A stretch of 13,964 nucleotides of DNA from Nanobdellota archaeon (GCA_022572525.1 JACZVS010000005.1:1-13964), one strand, 5' to 3'; positions 1 through 6,395 are shown, numbered from the stretch's first letter. Translations and numbers: made by a program. The notes: a model not told the origin generated them from the sequence alone.

Positions 1-1349
1 CAACTTGGATGGCTTGATGGGCGGTGAGTGCAAGGAACGGGGACATATTCACCGTGCTCTGATAAAACACGATTACTAGGGATTCCAGCGTCATGAGGCT
101 GAGTTGCAAACCTCAATTTGAACTAAGCTGCATTTTAGGGATTGGCTTTCTCTTTCGAGATTGCATCTCATTGTGTGCAGCATTGCCGCGCGCGTGTAGC
201 CCAGGGGATTTGGGGCGTACTCACCTAACGTAGCCCACACCTTCCTCTTGCTTGCGCAAGCAGTCTCCATAGTGTGCTTCTCTCATCGAGTGAGCAACTA
301 TGGACATGGGTCTCGCCTGTTACCTGATTTAACAGATCGTCTCACGACACAGGCTGACGTCGGCCATGCACCTCCTCTCAGCGTGTCTGGTAAGCCCTTC
401 AGACTGACCTTCATTCTGCTGTCGCTCCTGGTAAGGTTCACGGTGTGGAATCTAATTGAACCGCACGCGTCACCCCTTGTAGCGCTCCCCCGCCTATTCC
501 TTTAAGTTTCAGCCTTGCGACCGTACTTCCCAGGTGGCACACTTAACGCCTTCGCTTCAGCACCGCTTTCTCACGAGGAGAAAGCGATGTTTAGTGTGCA
601 GCGTTTACGGCTAGGACTACACGGGTATCTAATCCGCTTCGCTCCCCTAGCTTTCGTTCCTTACCGTCAGACCCGTTCTAGCAAAGTGCCTTCGCTCTTG
701 GTGGTCTAATTAGGATTACAGCATTTTACCACTTCCCTAATCATTCCCTTTGCTTCTTCCGGTCTCAAGTTTTGCAGTCTTCCTCGCACGAAGTATGGTT
801 GAGCCATACAATTTCACAAGGAATTTACAAAACCGGCTACGAACGCTTTAGACCCAATAAAAATGGCTGCCACTCGGGCCGCTGGTATTACCGCGGCGGC
901 TGGCACCAGTCTTGCCCAGCCCTTATTCGTAATGCTTTTTACACATTACAAAAGTCTTCTCAAATAAGAGAAAACACTTCGGATACCTCTATCACTCTTT
1001 CGAGCATTGTAGAATTTTCGCGCCTGCTGCACTCCGTAGAGCTAGGATCAGTGTCTCAGGATCCTTCTCGGGGCACCCTCGCTAAAGGCCCCTACTGATC
1101 TTTGGCTTGGTGGGCTATTACTCCGCCAACAACCTAATCAGCCGCAGCCCCATCCTTAGACCTTGCGTTTCAGTTTAAATGCATTCCAGCAATCTAAACA
1201 TATGAAGTATTATCATCAGTTTCCCGGTGTTATCCTCCGCCTAAGGTTAGGTTAGCTACGTGTTACTGAGCAGTTTGCCCTCTCGCGAGAAACTTGCATG
1301 GCTTAACCGCATCCGAAGAGCAGCAGCCTCTAGCAGGATCAACTAGAAT
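1..1349 (-). rRNA. 16S ribosomal RNA, archaeal, 3' end cut off by window edge
   Basis: Small-subunit ribosomal RNA. On the minus strand the gene opens at about 1349 with the archaeal start ATTCTAGTTGATCC. It contains the archaeal ACGGAGTGCAGCAGGCGCGA stretch (about 1013-1032), the 530-loop sequence GTGCCAGCCGCCGCGGTAA (about 888-906), GGATTAGATACCC (about 628-640) and AGGAATAGGCGGGGGAGC (484-501). The decoding-region strand near E. coli position 1400 lies at 16-31. The window edge falls at about E. coli position 1420, so the 3' end, including most of h44 and the anti-Shine-Dalgarno tail, is missing. Several positions that are nearly invariant elsewhere are changed, but with compensating changes in the partner base (see findings), so it appears to be a real functional gene. 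No tRNA or 23S gene is visible beside it. Open reading frames inside it are meaningless. Confidence 0.97.
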
Positions 1350-1545
1350 TGACTTTTTTTAGAAAAAATATCAACCAAAAAATCAAAACTTTTGATCAAG
1401 CTTTTCTTAAAAGTTTATTTGGGTCGCAAGAACTAACTTACCTTATTCTGCATAAGTATTCACTAGACCAACTAACCTACATCGTGCCAGTGCATGCAGA
1501 AAAGGCATTCATTTTACCAAAAAAGATAACTTACTTATTCTTTGT
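1350..1545 (-). other. pre-16S leader region, no protein gene
   Basis: This AT-rich stretch separates the 16S 5' end from its probable promoter and is probably the transcribed leader of the pre-rRNA. It holds an 8-bp inverted repeat (1386-1393 with 1409-1416, AAACTTTT/AAAAGTTT) about 40 nt outside the mature 5' end. On the minus strand there is also a short CTTAT/ATAAG stem around a 5-nt loop (about 1444-1458). In archaea the 16S leader pairs with the 3' spacer to form a processing stem. The 3' partner is outside the window, so this cannot be tested here. A 68-codon open frame over the leader has no protein-like character. Confidence 0.5.
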
Positions 1546-1548
1546 ATG

Positions 1549-1556
1549 TTTATAAA
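1549..1556 (-). promoter_or_regulatory. probable rRNA promoter TATA box
   Basis: TTTATAAA, a perfect self-complementary archaeal box A. On the minus strand it would start transcription at about 1527, giving a pre-16S leader of roughly 180 nt. Because it is palindromic it could also fire rightward (start about 1578) towards the protease gene at 1620. The rRNA role is the more likely one, since no better box lies between it and the 16S gene. Confidence 0.5.
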
Positions 1557-1619
1557 TTTATCGTGGAAAAACCACAAGTTAAACCCAAAGTCTAAAAATC
1601 CGAAAATAAACTATTTATT

Positions 1620-2219
1620 ATGAAAAAAAGATATCTTGCTTTATCCCTTATTTTAATGTTTGTTGTTGTTTCTCTTCTTTTACAATTCAGTGGTCCAAAT
1701 ATTCATGGAGATCAAATATTTGAAAGTAACAGTCTTTCTATTCCATTAGCAATTCATCTCGTGAAAGATTCTGAAAAAGAGTTAAGTACTAAAAGAGATT
1801 CCGAGAATGTTAATAAGTTAATTGAAGAAGTAAATCGTATCTGGAGCCAGGCAAATATAGAATTCTATATAAAAAACTTGTATGAAGAGGAATATTCAAC
1901 GCAAGAGATAACAGGATCTAGGAATAATCCATCCATCTTAAAACAGAATTTTGATCCAACAACAATTAATGCATATCTCATTAAAAAAATAGGAGTTAAC
2001 GGAATAGCTTATCCCCCTCTTAATGTAATAATGGTCGCAGACTTCACAACAGTCAATGATTATAGAGCATTCGCACATGAAATTGGTCATGTTCTAAACT
2101 TACAACACGTCCCTCCGTCAAATAGATTACTTGCGCAAGGGAGGAATGGTGAGATTCTAACAGAAATGGAAATTGAAATAGCAAGAATGAGCGCAAAAAG
2201 TTTTTCTTCAAATAAATAA
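1620..2219 (+). CDS. membrane-anchored or secreted metzincin-like zinc metalloprotease
   Basis: A 199-residue predicted zinc-dependent peptidase acting outside the cell or at its surface. Residues 1-22 form a lysine-led hydrophobic segment, a signal peptide or signal anchor, with no lipobox cysteine. The catalytic motif is HEIGHVLNLQH: H153, E154, H157 and H163 fit the metzincin pattern HExxHxxxxxH. The following NRLLAQGRNG...LT..EIEIAR segment (168-189) resembles the Met-turn and last helix of small secreted metzincins, but the Met-turn methionine is replaced by leucine and the usual glycine after HExxH is asparagine (N160). The hydrophobic strand YPPLNVIMVADF (131-142) just before the helix is typical of these folds. 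The gene is divergent from the 16S gene. A weak box (about 1591-1599) would give a leaderless start at 1620; the palindromic box at 1549 would give a leader of about 42 nt. The protease assignment is good; the subfamily and substrate are unknown. Confidence 0.8.
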   Translation: MKKRYLALSLILMFVVVSLLLQFSGPNIHGDQIFESNSLSIPLAIHLVKDSEKELSTKRDSENVNKLIEEVNRIWSQANIEFYIKNLYEEEYSTQEITGSRNNPSILKQNFDPTTINAYLIKKIGVNGIAYPPLNVIMVADFTTVNDYRAFAHEIGHVLNLQHVPPSNRLLAQGRNGEILTEMEIEIARMSAKSFSSNK

Positions 2220-2240
2220 TTTTTTCATTAGAGATAAGCA

Positions 2241-2246
2241 TTTAAA
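2241..2246 (+). promoter_or_regulatory. TATA box for the 134-residue orphan gene
   Basis: TTTAAA centred at 2243.5, 23-24 nt before the ATG at 2267. This predicts an essentially leaderless transcript and supports that ATG over the out-of-frame ATG at 2263. The in-frame ATG at 2249 is ruled out because it meets a TGA at 2264. Confidence 0.45.
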
Positions 2247-2266
2247 GGATGAAGAAGGTACAATGA

Positions 2267-2671
2267 ATGGTATTAGGGGAATTAGGTGAATTAAGGAAAA
2301 TCGTTGGTGATGCATCTTTTAGAGGTGTACCCCATTTCATAACACCAGTAGACAAACCTAGGGTCCGTTATGCTGTTACTGATTGCTCAGTTTACGCAGA
2401 CACTATGGAGGGCGAGTATTTTACAGATAATGATTCTCCAATAGGCATGGATAGCCTTGAAATAGTTTCAGCAGATGAAGATTTTACTGTAGAATTTCTC
2501 CAAGAAGATCATTTCCAAATCCCACTTATCAGAGCATGTAGAGAATTTGCAAGAAGGCGTGGGGCTGATTATGTCGAAGTTGAAGGAACAGATGACCTTG
2601 TTATAGGTAGTGGGGTAATGACTTCTCTGAGAGTTTACCCAATTCTATACAGGAAAAAGATAAAAGAATAA
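2267..2671 (+). CDS. conserved-looking hypothetical protein, 134 residues
   Basis: I do not recognise this protein. It is acidic in its first two thirds and basic at the end (RKKIKE). It has no signal peptide or membrane segment, so it is probably cytoplasmic. Visible elements are a central acidic stretch (about 48-80), a probable helix IPLIRACREFARRRGADYVE (about 85-104), and a closing pair of probable strands ending SLRVYPILYRKK (about 120-131). The helix followed by two beta strands is weakly reminiscent of small alpha/beta domains of the DUF4156 type, but this is an impression only. One Cys pair (C40, C90) is too little for a metal site. It follows the protease gene by 47 nt with its own TATA-like box and converges on the HD-domain gene with only 7 nt between stop codons. 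Codon use looks like the neighbours, so it is probably a real gene. Confidence 0.7.
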   Translation: MVLGELGELRKIVGDASFRGVPHFITPVDKPRVRYAVTDCSVYADTMEGEYFTDNDSPIGMDSLEIVSADEDFTVEFLQEDHFQIPLIRACREFARRRGADYVEVEGTDDLVIGSGVMTSLRVYPILYRKKIKE

Positions 2672-2678
2672 AATAATT

Positions 2679-3743
2679 CTAAACAGTAACTAAAGGATAC
2701 TGTGCATCTTGATATGCCTTGTCTCTCCATCCAAGATCTGGATTTGTGTAGTCTAAATTTCTGAGGGATTTTCCAGATTTCTTAAAATCACATAGAATAT
2801 CAAATAGTCCAAAGTGAGACATATCTTTTTCAAAAGAGGGGGCTCTAGTGCGCTTAGGAATGTCGTTCACAAATTCGTCAGCCTCGAAATCTGTTAGCAA
2901 TGCTGTTGCGATTACAGGATCAATATCAAGTTCATCTTTTAATTTATCAAAAAAGTCATAAACATCTTCTAATGTTGCTATTTTAGATTTGAGATCTACT
3001 TTAGAATAAACTTCTTCTTTCATTAATTTTTTTAAAGCCATAAACAGGTCAAAAGTTTCTCCTTCACTAAATTGTACACGATCAGCATCCCTACTTTCTG
3101 AAACAAGCGCTTCAATTACTTTTTTAGCTCTTTCCTCTCGTCTTGGCCCCAATTCCAATGCTATATCTGGTATCTTCTCTAACCCACCATACTTAATAGC
3201 ATCACTAAGATCTGCGAAAGTATAAGCAATCCTGTCAGCAAACATCACAACAGCATATTCCTGTGGAACTCCATCAGGAACAGAAAGTTCATCGGGGTTT
3301 ACCCTATATGTTTTTGCTATTCCTTCTAAAGTCTCATAAGTTAGGTTTAACCCCCTTCCACCTCTTTCGATGTGTTGTGCAGTAACAACTCCGAAAGTGT
3401 TGTGGTTAAAGGGCTTTCCACTAAGCTTTCTCAGAACCTTTTCACCAAGGTGACCGTAAGGTGCGTGGCCCATGTCATGCCCTGTAGCTATTGCTACACA
3501 TAAATCTCTGTTTAAAGTTAACATTTCAGAGATCTTTATAGAAAGGGAAATTACTCCAAGAGTATGAGACATCCTATTCCTTACATGTGGATTACTAGCA
3601 GGAATGACTTGCGTTTTTCCCTGGAGTCTTCGTTCAGCTTGACAATCGAGTAGTTTTTGGAGATCAATTGAATAGGGATTACTATCACCCCCCTCTAGAT
3701 CTTTTTGGTACCTCCTCCCCACAGAACCTTCATGAGCCCTCAT
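2679..3743 (-). CDS. HD-domain deoxynucleoside triphosphate triphosphohydrolase (dGTPase family)
   Basis: Predicted cytoplasmic metalloenzyme of 354 residues that hydrolyses dNTPs to deoxynucleosides and triphosphate, controlling dNTP pools. The family order is intact. RLQGKTQV (39-46) matches the dGTPase entry motif. RMSHTLGV supplies H60. GHDMGHAPYGHLGE (88-101) supplies the HD pair H89-D90 with H93 and H98. FNHN (112-115) and GLNLTYETLEGI (131-142) follow. ADRIAYTFADLSDA (169-182) carries the final metal-ligand aspartate D170. The length is within the range of the shorter bacterial and archaeal dGTPase-like proteins and well below the roughly 500 residues of E. coli Dgt. A strong TATA box 25 nt upstream makes the ATG at 3743 the likely, leaderless start. 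It is a single gene, convergent with the orphan gene at 2267. Whether it prefers dGTP or acts on several dNTPs cannot be told. Confidence 0.9.
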   Translation of the reverse strand: MRAHEGSVGRRYQKDLEGGDSNPYSIDLQKLLDCQAERRLQGKTQVIPASNPHVRNRMSHTLGVISLSIKISEMLTLNRDLCVAIATGHDMGHAPYGHLGEKVLRKLSGKPFNHNTFGVVTAQHIERGGRGLNLTYETLEGIAKTYRVNPDELSVPDGVPQEYAVVMFADRIAYTFADLSDAIKYGGLEKIPDIALELGPRREERAKKVIEALVSESRDADRVQFSEGETFDLFMALKKLMKEEVYSKVDLKSKIATLEDVYDFFDKLKDELDIDPVIATALLTDFEADEFVNDIPKRTRAPSFEKDMSHFGLFDILCDFKKSGKSLRNLDYTNPDLGWRDKAYQDAQYPLVTV

Positions 3744-3764
3744 AGATAGTAATAATCAGAAAAG

Positions 3765-3770
3765 TTTATA
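3765..3770 (-). promoter_or_regulatory. TATA box for the dGTPase-like gene
   Basis: Minus-strand TATAAA in the context AAATATAAACTT, centred about 25 nt before the ATG at 3743. This places the transcription start at the start codon itself (leaderless mRNA). Confidence 0.65.
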
Positions 3771-3839
3771 TTTCTTTATCATTATTCAATCTCAATAACT
3801 TTTCTCCTGCTCTTCTCACCAGAACTCCTTGAGTTTAAT

Positions 3840-4607
3840 TTAACCAATAAACAACAAAGCAACCATCACAATAATTCCGATAATCATCGCAAGTAGTTGC
3901 ATGATAGATCTCTTAAGTGCCGGCTCTTTCTGCAGCTCTGGAATTAAATTACTGGCAGCAATATAAATGAAGTTTCCAGCAGTAAATGGGATCAAGAATA
4001 TTAGAAGGCCTTCTATTCTTCCTATAAGCAATACTGAAAGTAATCCTCCAAGAATTGCAAGTGTAGCAGACGCAAAATTGAACATTAATGCTTTTGCTCT
4101 GTTAAAGCCTGCATGCAGCAACACTCCAAAATCTCCTAACTCTTGCGGAATTTCATGGAAAATAACGGCAATAGTAGTAGCAAATCCAACAGGAAAACTG
4201 ATAAGATAACTTGCTCCTATCACAATTCCATCAACAAAATTATGCATTCCATCCCCAAAAAGATTCATATATCCAAGCACTTTGATTTTCTTTTTACCTT
4301 TACTTTTCTTAGCATGATGCTCTATATGGTGATGATGTCCAAAATGAAACACTTTTTCCACAATAAATGCGAATAAGATTCCTATCAAGATGTAGAGTGA
4401 AATTGCAGGCACAAACCCATTTTTAGCAGCTTCTGGAATTAAATGAAGAAAGGCATCTCCAAGAAGAGCTCCAGCAGAAAAACCAACAAGAAGTACAACG
4501 AAGGTCTTTATCTTTCTTTTACTAAAGTACAAGACACTGATCCCTATAAGAGAAATCAAGCTTACTATAACAACGCTTACAAGTGTGTTCACAAGTGCTG
4601 ATGCCAT
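3840..4607 (-). CDS. ZIP-family divalent metal transporter
   Basis: Integral membrane protein of 255 residues of the ZIP/SLC39 family, which brings zinc, iron or other divalent metals into the cytoplasm. About eight hydrophobic segments fit the family. The two family metal-binding helices are clear: helix 4 with H122, N123 and D126 (HNFVDG), and helix 5 with HEIPQELGDF, giving H151, E152, Q155 and E156. The HExPxExGD form resembles the LIV-1-like branch, with Q155 where that branch usually has histidine. Between helices 3 and 4 lies a cytoplasmic loop rich in histidine and lysine (HFGHHHHIEHH at 88-98, then a lysine cluster), the usual metal-sensing loop. The ATG at 4607 has a TATA box 26 nt upstream, predicting a leaderless single-gene transcript. 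The gene starts 35 nt beyond the end of the Cas4-like gene. Confidence 0.92.
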   Translation of the reverse strand: MASALVNTLVSVVIVSLISLIGISVLYFSKRKIKTFVVLLVGFSAGALLGDAFLHLIPEAAKNGFVPAISLYILIGILFAFIVEKVFHFGHHHHIEHHAKKSKGKKKIKVLGYMNLFGDGMHNFVDGIVIGASYLISFPVGFATTIAVIFHEIPQELGDFGVLLHAGFNRAKALMFNFASATLAILGGLLSVLLIGRIEGLLIFLIPFTAGNFIYIAASNLIPELQKEPALKRSIMQLLAMIIGIIVMVALLFIG

Positions 4608-4630
4608 TAACTAATTTGTAGAAACAGATT

Positions 4631-4636
4631 TTTAAA
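4631..4636 (-). promoter_or_regulatory. TATA box for the ZIP transporter gene
   Basis: Minus-strand CTTTTAAAAATC, centred 26-27 nt before the ATG at 4607, predicting a leaderless transcript. It lies within 12 nt of the stop codon of the upstream Cas4-like gene, so the transporter is probably transcribed separately. Confidence 0.6.
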
Positions 4637-4642
4637 AGTATC

Positions 4643-5320
4643 TCAAACAGCCAGATCACATCTCCCACAAGTACAAGGAGGTTTCTCTTTTGTCTCATAC
4701 ATCTTAAGAATCTTCTCTCGCATGTTCCATACTTCTTTCTTCAGCTCTTCTGTCAGGTCAACTTCAAACTCCTTCCATTTCTCAGCATCTATTGCAAGAC
4801 CTTTCTCAACTCTTTTGCCTTGCTGTTCAAGGATAATTGCCGCAACTGAAAGCTGTAGCTTTACAGATTCCAAGTCTCGAAGCTTTATCTTAACATCTGC
4901 AACTGTAAGAGACAAGCCTTGCTTCTCAAAAATTGCATCCACTCGTGCAACAAATTCTGGAATTTCAACTTTCTGCTCATTAGATGTTGGAATTGAAATC
5001 CTGCCATCATTGAATGCTATAAGCAACTTCTTTGCGGAATTGATTAAGAATTCTCTAAGCTCATCTTTGTCCATTTTAAGTTTGCTAATTCTTCCATCCT
5101 CATTTTCAATAGCTTTATCAAGATCTTCTTTAAGAAAAGATTCAAATGCATCTGCATTCTCAAACAGCTTTCTGGTAAAGAATTGCTCATAGATCAGATG
5201 AATAAGGGTTCCTCTTACAAGGTTTTCATTAATTGGCCTCCTTCTACCCTCAACCCTTTCGTAATAAAAAGCTCTAGGGCAGTAACGCCATGCAGCAATG
5301 GCGGATGCAGAAATTCTCAT
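4643..5320 (-). CDS. Cas4/RecB-like PD-(D/E)XK nuclease with iron-sulfur cysteines
   Basis: A 225-residue predicted DNA exonuclease of the Cas4/RecB-nuclease group. The N-terminus SASAIAAWRYCPRAFYYERV (4-23) is the classic entry of this family and supplies C14. The nuclease core follows as H41 (RGTLIHLIYE), D128 (ARVDAI), the D142-V-K144 pair (VADVKIK) and Q156 (KLQLSVAA). The C-terminus CTCGRC supplies C216, C218 and C221, which with C14 make the expected four ligands for a 4Fe-4S cluster. All catalytic and cluster residues are present, so it should be active. It starts 6 nt after the Nudix gene stop and is almost certainly co-transcribed with it. No CRISPR array, cas1 or cas2 lies in the window, so this is probably a solo Cas4-like enzyme of DNA repair or processing rather than spacer acquisition. 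Confidence 0.88.
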   Translation of the reverse strand: MRISASAIAAWRYCPRAFYYERVEGRRRPINENLVRGTLIHLIYEQFFTRKLFENADAFESFLKEDLDKAIENEDGRISKLKMDKDELREFLINSAKKLLIAFNDGRISIPTSNEQKVEIPEFVARVDAIFEKQGLSLTVADVKIKLRDLESVKLQLSVAAIILEQQGKRVEKGLAIDAEKWKEFEVDLTEELKKEVWNMREKILKMYETKEKPPCTCGRCDLAV

Positions 5321-5326
5321 CTACTG

Positions 5327-5743
5327 TTAAGGAGAAGTTGAATTAAAAAACTTTCTGAAGATCTCTACTTCTTTATGAAATGCAGAATGTAATTTAGAAA
5401 TAGACTCATCCATATTTGTCCATAAAAATTCTGTATGTTCTTTACTCAAATTTATTGTGCTAGACACAGGCTTACACAAGAAAGTGATCATTGTAATCCT
5501 TTGTCCATCATCTCTAGTGAAATGGTGAATCTTAAGTGGATTTAAGACTTCCACATCAAGGCCTGTTTCTTCCTTTGTTTCCCTTTTCAAGCCCTCAAAA
5601 GGATCCTCTCCAAGGTCAATTCTTCCTCCAGGAATCTCCCACACTCCTGGCTTATGTGGATCGTTATCTCTTCTTTTAATTAGTAAAAGCTCTCCTTTTT
5701 CATTCACAATAAATGATTTAACAGCAATTCTGAAATTGTCCAT
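5327..5743 (-). CDS. Nudix hydrolase (MutT-like)
   Basis: A 138-residue Nudix pyrophosphohydrolase, a cytoplasmic enzyme that cleaves nucleoside diphosphates linked to another group. The Nudix box GX5EX7REUXEEXGU is complete at G40-L62: G40, E46, R54, E55, E58, E59, G61. It is preceded by the usual VWEIPGG lead-in (34-40) and an N-terminal strand with LLLIKRRDNDPHKPG (19-33). The length is typical of single-domain family members. The substrate could be an oxidised NTP, ADP-ribose or another nucleotide; no motif outside the box decides it. It begins 11 nt after the eL41 stop and ends 6 nt before the Cas4-like start, with no TATA box of its own, so the three genes form one unit. Confidence 0.92.
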   Translation of the reverse strand: MDNFRIAVKSFIVNEKGELLLIKRRDNDPHKPGVWEIPGGRIDLGEDPFEGLKRETKEETGLDVEVLNPLKIHHFTRDDGQRITMITFLCKPVSSTINLSKEHTEFLWTNMDESISKLHSAFHKEVEIFRKFFNSTSP

Positions 5744-5754
5744 TTTAAGTATTA

Positions 5755-5871
5755 TTATTTAGAAGCAGCTCTTCTCTGCCTACGCTTTCTTTTCTCACGG
5801 TTCATACGCTTGCGCTGCCATTTCCAACGCATCTGCTTTTTCTTCTTCCACCTTCTACTTGATCGTTTCAT
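5755..5871 (-). CDS. rpl41e: ribosomal protein eL41 with N-terminal extension
   Basis: A 38-codon gene, below the size limit of most gene finders. Residues 14-38 (MRWKWQRKRMN... ending RQRRAASK) line up without gaps with the 25-residue eL41 (MRAKWRKKRMRR... ending in SK in eukaryotes), sharing M-R-x-K-W, K-R-M and the K-R-K-R-R core. Overall, 21 of 38 residues are lysine or arginine and three are tryptophan. eL41 is a single helix of the archaeal/eukaryotic ribosome located at the subunit interface. A 13-residue basic extension (MKRSSRRWKKKKQ) precedes the usual start. The upstream ATG is favoured because the TATA box at 5902-5907 puts transcription start about 7 nt before it; starting at M14 (5832) is the alternative. 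Two stop codons in tandem close the frame. It leads the unit with the Nudix and Cas4-like genes. The identification comes from my memory of the eL41 sequence. Confidence 0.85.
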   Translation of the reverse strand: MKRSSRRWKKKKQMRWKWQRKRMNREKRKRRQRRAASK

Positions 5872-5901
5872 GTTATGTTTTGTTAGAATCAGGAATTAGT
5901 A

Positions 5902-5907
5902 TTTAAA
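5902..5907 (-). promoter_or_regulatory. TATA box for the eL41-Nudix-Cas4-like unit
   Basis: Minus-strand GTTTTAAATACT, centred about 33 nt before the eL41 ATG at 5871. A start about 26 nt downstream gives a very short leader of roughly 7 nt. Confidence 0.5.
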
Positions 5908-5925
5908 ACTTTTTTAGATGAGGAT

Positions 5926-5944
5926 GCTATCCCCTCCGGATAGC
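5926..5944. terminator. perfect 7-bp hairpin between two minus-strand genes
   Basis: GCTATCC and GGATAGC (5926-5932 and 5938-5944) form a perfect stem around a 5-nt loop. Read on the plus strand, it is followed by TTTT. Read on the minus strand, the direction of the flanking genes, the loop is GGAGG, and the hairpin lies 26 nt after the stop of the membrane protein gene, followed by a mixed then A/T-rich stretch. It may be a terminator, an mRNA 3'-end stabiliser or a structured element; the GGAGG loop is noted separately. Confidence 0.4.
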
Positions 5945-5969
5945 TTTTGTTACTTTATACGGAGAATCC

Positions 5970-6395
5970 TTACCTCTTCTTCCAAGCAACGAAACCAATT
6001 GCTATCAAGTAAAGGATTCCTCCTACTTGTGGTATAATAAGGGATAAGCTAAACCATCCAGGATATTTTCTCTTCTCAAATATCCTCCATTTAGCAATGA
6101 TTATTAACACAAAGACAGCTATCCACCCTGCAAAAGGAATTAGAAGCAGGAATATCCATGCCCAATGGAATTTTCCAAGCTGTAGAATCATTGCAAGATT
6201 CGCAAAAGGGATCCAGGCAAGCCAGGAGTTCTTGAACTTTAATTTTTGTGCTATTGTCCTCCAAGCAAGTGCGAAATACACATAAACTGCAATTACGAGA
6301 AGAAAGGCAAAGACTACACTAAGAGAAACTATGGCTGCAAAAATACCTTCAGTAATAAATGGACTTAACATCTCTCCAAACGTCTCATATGCCAT
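5970..6395 (-). CDS. small integral membrane protein, DUF5684-like
   Basis: A 141-residue membrane protein of unknown function. Hydrophobic segments lie at about 19-45, 58-73 (shorter and possibly re-entrant), 78-101 and 113-136. Between the last two is a basic tryptophan-containing loop, AKWRIFEKRKYPGW (101-114). The pattern of N-S-W-L-A-W-I-P-F-A-N, then IFLLLIPFAGW, then YPGWFSL...IP, ending in VAWKK resembles the small DUF5684/signal-peptidase-associated membrane proteins seen in bacteria and archaea; this is a resemblance, not a secure family call. No catalytic motif is visible. The ATG at 6395 has a TATA box 26-27 nt upstream (leaderless). It is not close enough to the neighbours to be sure of co-transcription. 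Confidence 0.75.
   Translation of the reverse strand: MAYETFGEMLSPFITEGIFAAIVSLSVVFAFLLVIAVYVYFALAWRTIAQKLKFKNSWLAWIPFANLAMILQLGKFHWAWIFLLLIPFAGWIAVFVLIIIAKWRIFEKRKYPGWFSLSLIIPQVGGILYLIAIGFVAWKKR

Noticed and set aside
248..1098. Three plus-strand open frames inside the 16S region
   Set aside because: They lie antisense to clearly conserved rRNA sequence and are accidental.
1425..1500. tRNA-like stretch on the minus strand (TTAGTTGGTCTAGTG followed by a small stem)
   Set aside because: The would-be anticodon loop lacks U33, no acceptor stem forms and no proper T-arm is present.
1349..1555. 68-codon plus-strand frame next to the 16S gene
   Set aside because: It starts at the 16S 5' boundary and covers the rRNA leader and TATA box; no protein-like features and no promoter in the right place.
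2665..2680. AGAAT/ATTCT stem between the convergent stop codons as a shared terminator
   Set aside because: Only five weak base pairs in AT-rich sequence; it cannot be told from chance.
4643..5320. Cas4-like gene as a sign of a CRISPR-Cas locus
   Set aside because: No repeat-spacer array and no cas1, cas2 or effector gene is present in the window; solo Cas4-like nucleases are common.
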